Shown here: in pieces, positions 21,329 to 29,855 of the stretch
How positions within the stretch are numbered: the stretch's first letter is position 1
Layout of the letters: every line of letters begins with the position of its first letter
The notes under the pieces: model-generated
What the model saw: only the letters and a program-made list of their open reading frames with translations
Database searches by the model: none
Told to the model about the DNA's origin: nothing
Made by a program: the position numbers and the translations under genes
NCBI GenBank assembly: GCA_010015745.1
Contig: ML978360.1
Location: 1 to 32,240 of the forward strand
From: Setomelanomma holmii
Lineage: Eukaryota > Ascomycota > Dothideomycetes > Pleosporales > Phaeosphaeriaceae
DNA length: 32,240 bases
Direction of reading: 5' to 3'

Positions 21329-23362
21329 CTACACATTAATCCAGCGGCCCATCCAAATGGTCACAACCTCTTTGGCCTCATCTACCAGACCCATGTCCAG
21401 CAGCAACTGTGCGGTTCCGCGCACCGCAGAGTCCAACGCGGAGAAGATCCAAGCGTGGGTGTAGCTCGTATGCTCACCGATGAAGATGGACTTGAATTCT
21501 GTGTTATAGTAGGCGGGTAGGAAGAGGTCCTGCTGTCCCACCTGCGGCGCAGCCCAAGCACCAGCTTGGTGCTCATCCACTTCCCAACATTGTCGATCAT
21601 AAACTCCCGTAAATTGCTCGTTGGCAACCTCACCATGGACCTCGACCATGGCCCTTTGAACGTATGCGACGTGGTCTTGGGTGCTGAGGGCAGCAAGGGA
21701 TCGTGCGGGCGTTCCAGAAGAGTAGGAGGCAAGAATGACGCCAGGAAGAGAAGAATTGATCTTGTATGCTGGGTAGCAGACGGAGCCGATGCCTGCGATG
21801 TCGACCGCACCACAGCCGCCGATGATCGGCGGCGAAAGCTTCTCCCAGAAACGCGTCTTGTAGTGAAGAGCGACCTTGCAAGATTGCTGGTAATTCATAG
21901 TGCTGATGGCGCGCGACAAGAGCGAGGAGTATTTTGGAAGGCTCCATAACCTCACCTTCGAGAAAGGTACCGCAACAACGGCATAGTCGTACTCTTCACT
22001 CTGTGGCTGCATGGCGAACGGATCCTGGCGCCACTGAAGCGCGATCTTACCGGTGTTGTTGTCGTACTTGAGGCCGTCAATCTTGCGTCCCAGGGTGAGG
22101 CGAGACTGGACATGCGGGAAGAAAGCACGAGGAAGCGATTCCAAGCCTTTGTCGATCGTCCGCCACGTCGTGGCGCCAAAATAAGCGGTGTCGTACTCCC
22201 ACATTGGGCTGTTATCGACAGATCCTGCCATGAAATCTACAAGATCCGAGCTTACGTTGAGTGCGTATCGCAGATACGCCGTCTCGGACCAGTGAAAATG
22301 ACCGCTCTCGACAGCCTCTTTATGCGCCCGGTAGACGTTGGTCGAGATGTTCCGGAGCAGGTCGTTCGTAACGCCCTCGAACTTTTCGAGCTGTTCCGCA
22401 GCATGCGATTGAGCTCCTTTGTCAGGGGATGTCGCGCTGGGCAGAACCAATGAAGAGTTCGCTTTGATCTGGGTCGCACTTGGAATTCGACCATTGGGAA
22501 GACGATAGCCGTTCGAGTTGGCAGGCACGTTGGGGCTGCTTTGGATCCACGGGATGAATTTCACCATCAGGTCGCTGGAATTTCCGTTCAACTGATTGAG
22601 AACGTCACCCAACTGGAAGACCATCTTGTGGTCCTGGATGTCCAGCGTCTCGTTCGTGTCCGTGTATTTCGTTGAGACGGGAAAGCGCATTGGACCCATC
22701 TCTTGGTATTGGTACTGATCCGGGGTTGTGCCGGCGAGGTACTTGGTGCGTATACGACCACCAATACGCTGCGACGACTCGATGATATGCCAATCGTGGA
22801 TGCCTACGGAATCGAGGAGCAAACTCGTCAGGAGGCCTGACATGCCACCACCAACGATCCCAATCTTCTTGCTCTTCTCCACGGCGATGAAAGAAGCATT
22901 GTTTTGTTTTGACTGCATGTAGGCAACACCATCGAACCATGGACCCATTGTATCCGCGATCTTGGAGATCTCTTCTCTTTTCTTCGGCTGGTGCTTGACT
23001 GTAACAGGTGCCGATCGACCAAGAAGTGCTGAGCCTGAGTAGGCATGGAGACAGTCACCATGCCTGGCATTCTCCGGGACAATCCAAACGAGACGTTCAG
23101 GACGAGAAGAACGCTTGAACCAGGTGGAACCTAGATCGTGGTGTCGTGCGTCCGGACCAGGCATGTCACAGGCTCCATAGACGACGCGAACCTCGCCTTC
23201 GAACCCGTCATCGCCATAGCCGATGTGGACATTGTGAACAGAGTCGGACGTGACGGAAACTGGCTTGAAGAAGAGAACATCCGAGCGGGAGGCTACTGGG
23301 CCGGAAAGAACCCCACTGGCCAAAGAAAGCACCGCTGAAGAAGCTGTGATAACGCTCTTCAT
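21329..23362 (-). CDS. Secreted L-amino acid oxidase (FAD)
   Basis: 677 aa, a single exon. The signal peptide is MKSVITASSAVLSLASGVLS with cleavage near GPVAS. Residues about 27-125 form an N-terminal beta-rich domain (HNVHIGYGDDGFEGEVRVVY, LVWIVPENARHGDCLHAYSG) that I know from fungal LAAOs. The flavin domain starts with KIGIVGGGMSG (Rossmann GxGxxG at 171-176), acidic Glu195 and RIGGRIRT at 199-206. GATTWRTIDKGLESLPRAFF and the C-terminal IFIGEHTSYTHAWIFSALDS are the conserved flavin/substrate regions. Reaction: L-amino acid + O2 + H2O to 2-keto acid, NH3 and H2O2, by way of a 2-imino acid. Typical roles are nitrogen scavenging and antimicrobial H2O2. A TATA box lies about 65 bp upstream. 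A RidA gene with a signal peptide is divergently placed 1.6 kb away. Confidence 0.9.
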   Translation of the reverse strand: MKSVITASSAVLSLASGVLSGPVASRSDVLFFKPVSVTSDSVHNVHIGYGDDGFEGEVRVVYGACDMPGPDARHHDLGSTWFKRSSRPERLVWIVPENARHGDCLHAYSGSALLGRSAPVTVKHQPKKREEISKIADTMGPWFDGVAYMQSKQNNASFIAVEKSKKIGIVGGGMSGLLTSLLLDSVGIHDWHIIESSQRIGGRIRTKYLAGTTPDQYQYQEMGPMRFPVSTKYTDTNETLDIQDHKMVFQLGDVLNQLNGNSSDLMVKFIPWIQSSPNVPANSNGYRLPNGRIPSATQIKANSSLVLPSATSPDKGAQSHAAEQLEKFEGVTNDLLRNISTNVYRAHKEAVESGHFHWSETAYLRYALNVSSDLVDFMAGSVDNSPMWEYDTAYFGATTWRTIDKGLESLPRAFFPHVQSRLTLGRKIDGLKYDNNTGKIALQWRQDPFAMQPQSEEYDYAVVAVPFSKVRLWSLPKYSSLLSRAISTMNYQQSCKVALHYKTRFWEKLSPPIIGGCGAVDIAGIGSVCYPAYKINSSLPGVILASYSSGTPARSLAALSTQDHVAYVQRAMVEVHGEVANEQFTGVYDRQCWEVDEHQAGAWAAPQVGQQDLFLPAYYNTEFKSIFIGEHTSYTHAWIFSALDSAVRGTAQLLLDMGLVDEAKEVVTIWMGRWINV

Positions 23363-23424
23363 GTTGAAGAAGATGCAAGTTCCGAGAGACTGGTTGACAG
23401 CATCACAGGCGCGTACCTTGGCTT

Positions 23425-23433
23425 CATATATAC
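23425..23433 (-). promoter_or_regulatory. TATA box of the L-amino acid oxidase gene
   Basis: The minus strand reads gtatatatg here, about 65 nt upstream of the ATG at 23362, a usual spacing for a fungal TATA element with a short leader. Confidence 0.5.
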
Positions 23434-24003
23434 GATTTCGAAAAGGCCGAGTGCCGGCAGCTGTTCATCTAGTCACATTCATGTTGGTCAGAAAACGTTT
23501 TCCAACGAAATGCAGCAATGACACATCGATTCAACCACGCCATTGTCACGCCCAAGCCCACGCCGTTGCCGATTTAGGACAGTTGAATCCAGCCTTCAAG
23601 ATAAGCCTACCTGCGGGACTTTTCGAAGTAATTCTCCAGAATGGGGTTCACAACGCTTCCGAAGCTTCGCCTTTACACGACGTTGCATAACGTTGCCGAA
23701 GCGACGTGCAGTAGTGTAGAGGTCGTTCACTGGGCAAAGATCGGCAATCCAGTGTTTTCAGAGAAGATAACAGCTCCCCATGTCAACCTTGAATGGCCCG
23801 AACCCGAGTTGTGACCAGCCAGGGCGTGCTGTGGAATTATTTGCAAAACTCTTCAATGTAACATTGATGCGCGTCAACCGCAACCTACCGGGAAGATCCC
23901 GAAGAAATTTTGACCAGGTCTCTTGAGCTCAACGAACATTGAGCCAGTATGTTAAAAAAAAACGGTACCGGGTACGTGCTGCCGCTGGCTCTCCACAAGC
24001 TTC
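23434..24003. other. Upstream region of the oxidase, no gene recognised
   Basis: About 570 bp. No gene-like frame; open frames on both strands are short and unsupported. It presumably holds regulatory sites of the oxidase gene, but I could not pick out a defined motif. Confidence 0.4.
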
Positions 24004-24776
24004 TCACGATGCTCTGCCCAAGCTCTTCGGGGACGAGGTCCCTGCGCCTGTTGTATAGGTGAACCGTTCTAACGGTTCTGTCAAGAATGAGTCGAACGCA
24101 ACATGGAAGCTCCACGCACTGCGGAAAATCTGGGGCTCTTCGTCTGCTTCCAGAGCATGCTGATGATAGTTGGGTGCGTCGACCAATGAGAAGGCGTGTA
24201 GCCAACCACCTTCCGAATTAAGTGGATCGACGAGATCAATATTAGTAAGGCGGGCGATCTTCGCATGCGGTCCTTATCTCCAACACCGCAGTTCCGTTAT
24301 CTCGATTTACGTCAAGAACAACAGCGAGTCTACCATCGTAGGGCATGAAGGGCGCGGTACAAATAGTAAAGTCTGGGCGCCGAGACTCAACACGCGTTTT
24401 GTGCATGTTTTCTCGCTGCAGGCTTTTTAAGTTTTGGATTACCACGCAGAATGGCTGCTCGACCTTCCTTTTCAGGTAATGTTGAGATGCTCGCGATTCG
24501 CTTCATCCCACGGGACACACGATAGATGCTGGAGGAGCCCCGCACCACAGGGCGTGGCGATGTCCAGTTGTTCTCACGGTCGAGTACCGGCTCAGTGGTC
24601 CGGATGCTGAACGACAGGTATTACCAATGCTTTGGGCCCTATCACCAAGAGTGGGAATCATCAGGCGCGCAGTCGACTCAAGGAAGCGCTATAGTCCTGG
24701 CCAGCAGAGAATCTCAGTGAACACGACCCGGTGCTCGGTTTCGCGCAGGTCTTGGAAAGCATGGCATCTGAGATGT
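24004..24776 (-). pseudogene. Decayed gene of unknown family between oxidase and RidA
   Basis: Reading the minus strand from 24776, coding-like segments follow one another in changing frames: FQDLRETEHRVVFTEILCW, an in-frame TAG, RFLESTARLMIPTLGD, then SFSIRTTEPVLDRENNW and SSSIYRVSRGMKRIASI, then VESRRPDFTICTAPFMPYDG and AVVLDVNRDNGTAVLEIR, then LVDPLNSEGGWLHAFSLVD, HQHALEADEEPQIFRSAW and SFHVAFDSFLTEPLERFT, to a stop at 24004. At least three frame changes and one nonsense codon are needed; I found no introns that mend them. Order, composition and strand are consistent with one ancestral protein. I do not recognise the family. It lies between the two divergent genes and may carry part of their promoters. 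Confidence 0.5.
24061..24078. repeat. 18-bp near-perfect palindrome
   Basis: gaaccgtt and aacggttc are exact inverted arms around a two-base centre (ct). It contains two Myb-like AACGG cores. It lies inside the decayed gene, so it may be only former coding sequence. Confidence 0.6.
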
Positions 24777-24825
24777 GGAAGTCTGCCCGAATCCATGCGG
24801 TGTGAAGTGCTTCGGGACCTTGGAG

Positions 24826-24834
24826 CATAAAAAG
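24826..24834 (+). promoter_or_regulatory. TATA-like element upstream of the RidA gene
   Basis: cataaaaag lies about 100 nt before the ATG at 24935. The match to a TATA box is moderate and the call is tentative. Confidence 0.3.
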
Positions 24835-24934
24835 CGTAGCGACCCGCTTATGTGTACAGCAAAAAGCCAGCAGTTTCTAGGATCGAAGATCATCCCGATC
24901 CTCGTTGTATCCTCCAACGATCTCGTTTGTGACC

Positions 24935-25503
24935 ATGGTCTCTCTCAAAGCTATCCTCACGTTCTTCCTGATAGTTGCCGGCGTTGCTGTTACCAAACCT
25001 CTACCGAAGACTGCTGAGCAGCCTGTGGTTATCTACCTTGGTACACAAGGGCCCATTCTGTGTGAGTAAAAACCTCGGACGCTGGTCACGACTTTGACTC
25101 ATGTGTTCCAGCAAACGGCGCTTGGACTTCGAAGGGGATAGTCTACACTTCCGGAACCATTCCTACATTCAACGGCTCAATCGTTACGGGTGGCATCGAA
25201 GCACAAACAGTACGTGAATCTGCTTACCTTCCTAGCTTACCTTCAATATGCGATTCTAATATCTCCCAGGCTCAAGTCATCAAGAATATTGGCGCCATTC
25301 TTGAAGAAGCTGGAACCTCATGGGACTACGTCATGAAGACGACCGTCTTCCTTGCCAACATGAGCGACTACACTGCCATGAACTCGGTCTACAGCGCCAT
25401 GCTGCCATCACCTAAGCCTGCGCGTACTGCTATCGAGGTTGGCAAACTTCCTGGTGCCTTCTTGATTGAGATCGAAGCCATCGCTGCGATTCCTGATTCA
25501 TGA
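24935..25503 (+). CDS. RidA/YjgF/UK114-family protein with signal peptide
   Basis: Three exons, 24935-25061, 25112-25209 and 25270-25503. The introns are 50 nt (GTGAGT...TTCCAG) and 60 nt (GTACGT...TCCCAG). The product is 152 aa. The N-terminus MVSLKAILTFFLIVAGVAVT is a strong signal peptide or signal anchor, unusual in a family that is normally cytosolic or mitochondrial. The RidA domain follows: GIVYTSGTIPTFNGSIVTGG, IEAQTAQVIKNIGAILEEAG, VMKTTVFLANMSDYTAMNSV, and PKPARTAIEVGKLPGAFLIE, in which the Arg of PAR is the residue that binds the imino acid carboxylate in active RidA. These proteins form trimers and hydrolyse 2-imino or enamino acids to keto acids and NH3. The neighbouring secreted L-amino acid oxidase makes exactly that kind of product. 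Targeting is inferred from sequence only. Confidence 0.85.
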
Positions 25504-25591
25504 TCTCAATGGAGAAAAGCGAGAAGAATGGCGTAGACGATATAAAGACAAAGTCTTTGGCAGATAATGAAGAAATGCATAAGTCTTAAGG

Positions 25592-26251
25592 TTACATCTC
25601 CATCTTTCCCTTCCCCCATGTGACGGGAATATCTGATTCCGACCTTCCAGATATCTTGTGCCCAGTAATTGGTGCATCTTTCCAGCTTAGCGAGCTACAA
25701 CTAATCGTCGCCTTGAACTTTCGACAATCATTGCCCGCGAAAACAATGTATCCAAGTCCAGTTTCATATTCTTCATCACCACCAGACTTGCCTGATTTTG
25801 ACTGAGCAGGGACACCATTCCATCGAAACCAAAACTTTGGCGACCTGAAACTGTTCTTTTCAAACGTCTCGAAGCGATTGTGCTCGCCATCCTCGCCCTC
25901 CTCGTCTTCCTCGTCCTCCTCTCCATCCTCGCTCTTCTCCTCCTCTTCAAATTCATCAACCACCCTCCTCAAACTAGCACGATTCGCAACAAACACGACC
26001 GCCGCCCTTAGCGCCCCAGGCAACGCAAGCTCGCCCACTACACCTTCACCATTCTCGGTCAACCGGTACAGCTCGAGTACTGCGTCGTTGTCTATTGAGA
26101 CACCATCGAGCTTTTGCCATGCTGAGCATTTTAGCGAGTAGCTGCCGAATGTTTTGCGGACGTCGAAGGGTTTGGCGGATTTATTGCTGCTGCCGCGCCG
26201 GTTGTGCATGTGCCGGGAGGAGAAGGCGGCGTCTTGCCAATCGTCGGACAT
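25592..26251 (-). CDS. Acidic protein of unknown function
   Basis: 219 aa from the ATG at 26251 (MSDDWQDAAFSSRHMHNRRG). A first part, FDVRKTFGSYSLKCSAWQKL then LELYRLTENGEGVVGELALP, GALRAAVVFVANRASLRRVV, looks folded, perhaps a small beta-rich domain. It is followed by a highly acidic low-complexity run (residues about 100-125, Glu/Asp/Gly), then FRSPKFWFRWNGVPAQ and a C-terminal part with GYIVFAGNDCRKFKATISC. No signal peptide or TM segment. I think similar hypothetical proteins exist in other filamentous ascomycetes but cannot name a family. It ends 88 bp from the stop of the RidA gene, so the two genes converge and may share a terminator region. Confidence 0.65.
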   Translation of the reverse strand: MSDDWQDAAFSSRHMHNRRGSSNKSAKPFDVRKTFGSYSLKCSAWQKLDGVSIDNDAVLELYRLTENGEGVVGELALPGALRAAVVFVANRASLRRVVDEFEEEEKSEDGEEDEEDEEGEDGEHNRFETFEKNSFRSPKFWFRWNGVPAQSKSGKSGGDEEYETGLGYIVFAGNDCRKFKATISCSSLSWKDAPITGHKISGRSESDIPVTWGKGKMEM

Positions 26252-26732
26252 AGCTGTATCTCAAACCGTATCCGAGAGATAGTGTAACGGAATGCTTGGA
26301 TGGTGCAGAGTGATTGGAGTTTGAAGGATGTATTGGTGTCTAGCTACATAGGTTGAGGTGCTGACGTCATGACGTGTGAGAAATGAATGTGTATGAGTAG
26401 GGGGTTCTTTAGTGTTTGAGAGTGTGTTACGAGAAGCATATGGGAAACTTAGCACTGGTAGCTCGCTCGCGAGTAAATACGTGCCAGGTGTGATTGAAGG
26501 GGAACACGACTTCCCCGCTTATTTCATCTATGGCGCGACGCTAGCCCCATATGGTGGTAGCGCCAAAGTCGCGTCATTCGAAACGCAATCGAATGGTTGT
26601 TCAATCTTCCACCACATTATCCCTGTTGCATCACACGTCGCAAAGCATGGCACCGGGTCACACACTCTTTCGGAGTAGCTCTAACGAACGCAAAACTTCT
26701 TCAAGTACGTGATCGGCAACAATCAACATCCA
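26252..26732. other. Intergenic, no gene recognised
   Basis: About 480 bp between the acidic protein's start and the dioxygenase's stop, both on the minus strand. Open frames at 26412-26678 and 26597-26959 (plus) have no recognisable content. Confidence 0.5.
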
Positions 26733-27952
26733 TCAAGCTGTTACAGTCTCAGACTTCTCCACACCGTTGCGCGAGCCTTGATCGACGACCACCCTCCTCT
26801 CCTCTAATGCTTCGGTCCGTGAGCGACTGTTTGGGTCTAGATATGGCGCTTCTCCAATACCGACAGCGCGATTGCCGAACCGCTCACCAAAGCCTTCATA
26901 ATCAAAAGTCGCGCTGTGGAAAGCGTTGCGATTGTCCCAGATCGCTGGATGTTTGTTAGCATGTGGCTTGATTCTCAGAATTCGTGGTTGGGACTTACCA
27001 AGATCGTTCTTGCTCCTCCATTTCAGCCGCACTTGCAGGTCGTGGTTCGCGGTAATGACGCTTCGGAACTTCTTCAGCAGATCTGCCGACTCCTCGTCGT
27101 TAAGCTCATTGATGTACTTCGGGAACGGACCCAGCGCGAAGATGCTCTTCCAGCCAGTGACAGGATTAGTCCGTACAACCGGATGAACAGCTTTGAGCTC
27201 TTTGCCGATGTTCTGGGGACTTCCACGCTCCCTCTTGTACAACTTCACCTTCTCTGGGTTTGCCTCTGCAGCACGAATGAATCCGTCACCGATGAATGTC
27301 GCTGTCAGCCCTTCGAAGAACATCTGATACGCCTTGGAGAAGCGGTCGTAGATCTCATATCCCGATGCCCAAAGTGTATCTCCGCCGGTCTCGGGAAGTT
27401 GGGTGAGACGCAAAGACGTGTAGTCCGCAGGTACAGGCTCAAATTGGATGTCAGAATGCCATTGCGCGGCATCGTAGCGCCGATTGCCAGTCTGGCGTCC
27501 GTTCTCCTCATGCTTGAAGATCTTCTTGCGAGCAAGCGAACTGATGGTGCTAATCTCCGCATCGTTGACGCCGAATTCGGACGTGTTGTTTAGGACAGGA
27601 TGAATGTGCAGCGTGGAGTCGGATGGCTTGTTGGTCAATTGGCCGAGTCTATGCACGAGCTGCTTTTGGAGCTGATCGGTGAGATTGTCTTGTGCTCGGA
27701 AGAAGACAACACCGCGCTCGGATACTGCACCAAGATTATCACCGTGTCGCATTGCGCAATTACAGAAGACTCACTGGTGATGGCAAGATCGCGAATGAGC
27801 TCGTCTGCGTCCGATGCATCCAAGATATCATCGACAACGTTTGCATCCGGATATTCGCGACCGATGACCGGAGTCGCTTCCTCGAACTTGAACTTCTTGT
27901 CAAGTGCACCGGACTTGGTCAAGGGAGCTGGTCGTGTTTTGACTTCAGCCAT
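26733..27952 (-). CDS. TauD/TfdA-type 2-oxoglutarate-dependent dioxygenase
   Basis: Three exons, 27775-27952, 26999-27724 and 26733-26944. The introns are 50 nt (27725-27774, GTGAGT...GTGCAG) and 54 nt (26945-26998, GTAAGT...ATCCAG). The product is 371 aa in one frame. Splicing restores DLAITISERGVVFFRAQ and KNDLAIWDNRNAFHSA. The iron ligands are visible: HSD at 149-151 (QWHSDIQFEPVPADYTSLRL) and the distal His311 in NAFHSATFDY, with Arg327 in FGNRAVGIGE as the 2-oxoglutarate carboxylate ligand. The protein belongs to the fungal sulfonate/alpha-ketoglutarate dioxygenase group, which hydroxylates sulfonates, carboxylates or other small substrates for sulfur or nitrogen release. I chose the ATG at 27952; the frame is open to an ATG at 28024, which would add a basic 24-residue leader. 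No secretion signal from 27952. Confidence 0.88.
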
Positions 27953-28039
27953 GGCGATGTATATGCTTCGGAAAAATAGAAATGGCCGAGATAGGTTGCG
28001 ACGAGCCTGAAAACCACTTATCAAGCCAATTGCCCGCGG

Positions 28040-28048
28040 TATTTATAC
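28040..28048 (-). promoter_or_regulatory. TATA box of the dioxygenase gene
   Basis: The minus strand reads gtataaata about 90 nt upstream of the ATG at 27952. Spacing and sequence fit a TATA element. If transcription starts 30-60 nt downstream, the upstream ATG at 28024 would lie outside the leader, which supports 27952 as the start. Confidence 0.5.
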
Positions 28049-28958
28049 ACAATGGTCTCGCGATGCTGCAATGCCGCGACTCCGAAGTTGGGGTGGGGGA
28101 TGATCACGCAATTGCGAACCCGAGCACGCAACGTATATCGCCATCATCTCATTGAGCAACACCAAGCTGTCAACCACAAACTACTGCCGCCATGTCTCCA
28201 CCCTCTGATCTCTTTGTCTAGACTTTGCGTAACATGTTCTCGAATAGGTAGGCCGAGCCAAAATTTCAAAGCCTTTTGAATGCTCAGGCTATTCACATGA
28301 TGGTACCACTGCGACATACTTCATCATGCATTCGAATGACCAAGACCCCTCAGCTTCCTTATTGTACCTACAAAATCTGCTAAGCTGCAGTTCGTCTCGG
28401 CCTGTCACAATCGAGCTGCCATATGTTAGGCACTAGAACGTCGAAACGGTGGCACTCCCGGGCTGGATTTGCTGCCCATGGCTACGAGCCATTGTAGCCG
28501 ACCGCAAGACGCTCTCAGCATGCTTTTATCTTGGAGAGTTTCGGGGGTAACGCAACATGCTTACGGAAAGGGCTCATGTCAAGGTGAAGGTGCCTGCACG
28601 TGATGGTGCGTTTCACCCGCCCCTCTTCTCCACGGATGCGCTCCATGTCCGCTCACACGTGCACCAGAAAATATAATCGTCGCCTCAATCACTCAAGATC
28701 ACAAATGGATCAACACCATGAAAGGACCAGACGAGGCAGTATTGGTGCGATGCCGTACGCTTGCGGTTTAGTTCGTTCACTTTGTCCTCTTCGTACTCAT
28801 GGTTACTATTGCAGGTATTGCCGGTGACTCATTTGCTTAGAGCCATCGATCCGCAGAGAAGTCGATTGGTTTTACAGCGTTCGTAGAACTTGTGACAAGT
28901 CTATAAAAGAGATGCAGAACAGTGTCGCTGGCGTCCGTGGCGATGTTGGACGTGCGCT
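28049..28958. other. Intergenic, no gene recognised
   Basis: About 900 bp between the divergent dioxygenase gene and the remnant starting at 28959. The open frame at 28600-28827 (plus) is arginine- and histidine-rich without domain signs. No repeat or tRNA-like structure was seen. Confidence 0.45.
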
Positions 28959-29560
28959 ATGGAGCTCATGACTCTCCGAGCTGAGCGTGTGAAGACGGAG
29001 GAAGCGCTACATGATGCCAACGTGCGACTCTCTCAGCTCCAGGCAGAAGGCGTGAGTCACCTTCGGCGATACGCGAGATTATCTTGGCGGCATTTTTGCA
29101 ATGCGATCATGCAGCGGCTGCCGCGCGAACTCAGGGATCTGGCATACGACCAACTGCTTCCGGCTACCATCATCGAAGTGAATGTTTCCAAGAAGTTGGC
29201 CCACGTCTCGCATTTGTACTGGCATGCAAACTGTCAGCCTGGCACCTCAGTTCACACAGTACACTGTGAACTGCATCTCACGTGACTCTGTTAGTCACCT
29301 GCTTACTCATCTGGTTGTGTATATAACCGCTCACAGTAGCTCTCTCAATACAACAACCTTCTGCCTCATTCATACCTGCCCTGTGCTCCCACATCCAACA
29401 CAAACCTTGCAGACTGCATTGAACGTATGCGACTACCGCTGGCAACTCAGCCATGGTAGTCACCGCTTACCGCCACATTGCTTGGATCAGAGTTATATCA
29501 GGGACGATATGCTACACGAGATCGTTGCGACCTGGAATCCAATAACAACGTATAGGATAG
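28959..29560 (+). pseudogene. LPxELRD-type protein gene hit by a solo LTR and truncated by a hAT element
   Basis: From the ATG at 28959 the frame encodes a short coiled coil (LRAERVKTEEALHDANVRLS) and the F-box-like motif QRLPRELRDLAYDQLL, then VNVSKKLAHVSHLYWHAN. A GTGAGT donor (29052) and an ATGCAG acceptor (ending 29114) could remove 63 nt in frame. At 29232 a 169-bp solo LTR interrupts the frame; skipping it and one duplication copy lets the frame read on as LADCIERMRLPLATQ. After one more frame change (or intron) near 29450 comes HRLPPHCLDQSYIRDDMLHE and IVATWNPITTY, which has strong protein texture. The sequence then runs into the left end of the second hAT element. I believe this is a dead member of a Dothideomycete F-box-like family. 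Confidence 0.55.
29232..29400 (+). repeat. Solo-LTR-like element, copy B
   Basis: 169 bp, TGTCAG at the 5' end and AACA at the 3' end (the last bases have diverged from CTGACA). Perfect 5-bp duplications CAAAC flank it (29227-29231 and 29401-29405). TATA-like tatataa at 29320-29326 in the plus orientation. The inverted repeat cagttcaca/tgtgaactg is kept. Inserted in the coding sequence of the gene remnant. Confidence 0.85.
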
Positions 29561-29568
29561 CAGACTTG

Positions 29569-29705
29569 TCAACAATCAATTCAATCAATTCTGAAGCTTA
29601 GAATTGGGATTGATTTGATTAGCATGGTGTCAGAATTGGAGTTGATTGATTTGATCTACTTTTAAAGATTGATTTGATTTAGAGATTGTTAGAATTGATC
29701 CCTTT
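29569..29705. repeat. Subterminal repeat cluster of the second hAT element
   Basis: Several copies of a ttgatttgatt / aatcaattc motif in both orientations: around 29572-29590, 29606-29620, 29643-29658 and 29668-29683, plus partial ones. Short clustered subterminal repeats next to the TIR are where hAT transposases bind, which supports an element end near 29561. Confidence 0.55.
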
Positions 29706-29855
29706 TAAATAGACTCTAGAGTTGCTTCTTAAAACTAGTAGTAGTAGCCCGTGTGAGGTTTAGTGTTGAGGAAATTATATAGCTAAAACTTGATAACTAA
29801 CACTTCTAAACGTAACTACGATCTATATAGTATTGAAAGGTTACTCTTCTTAGTC

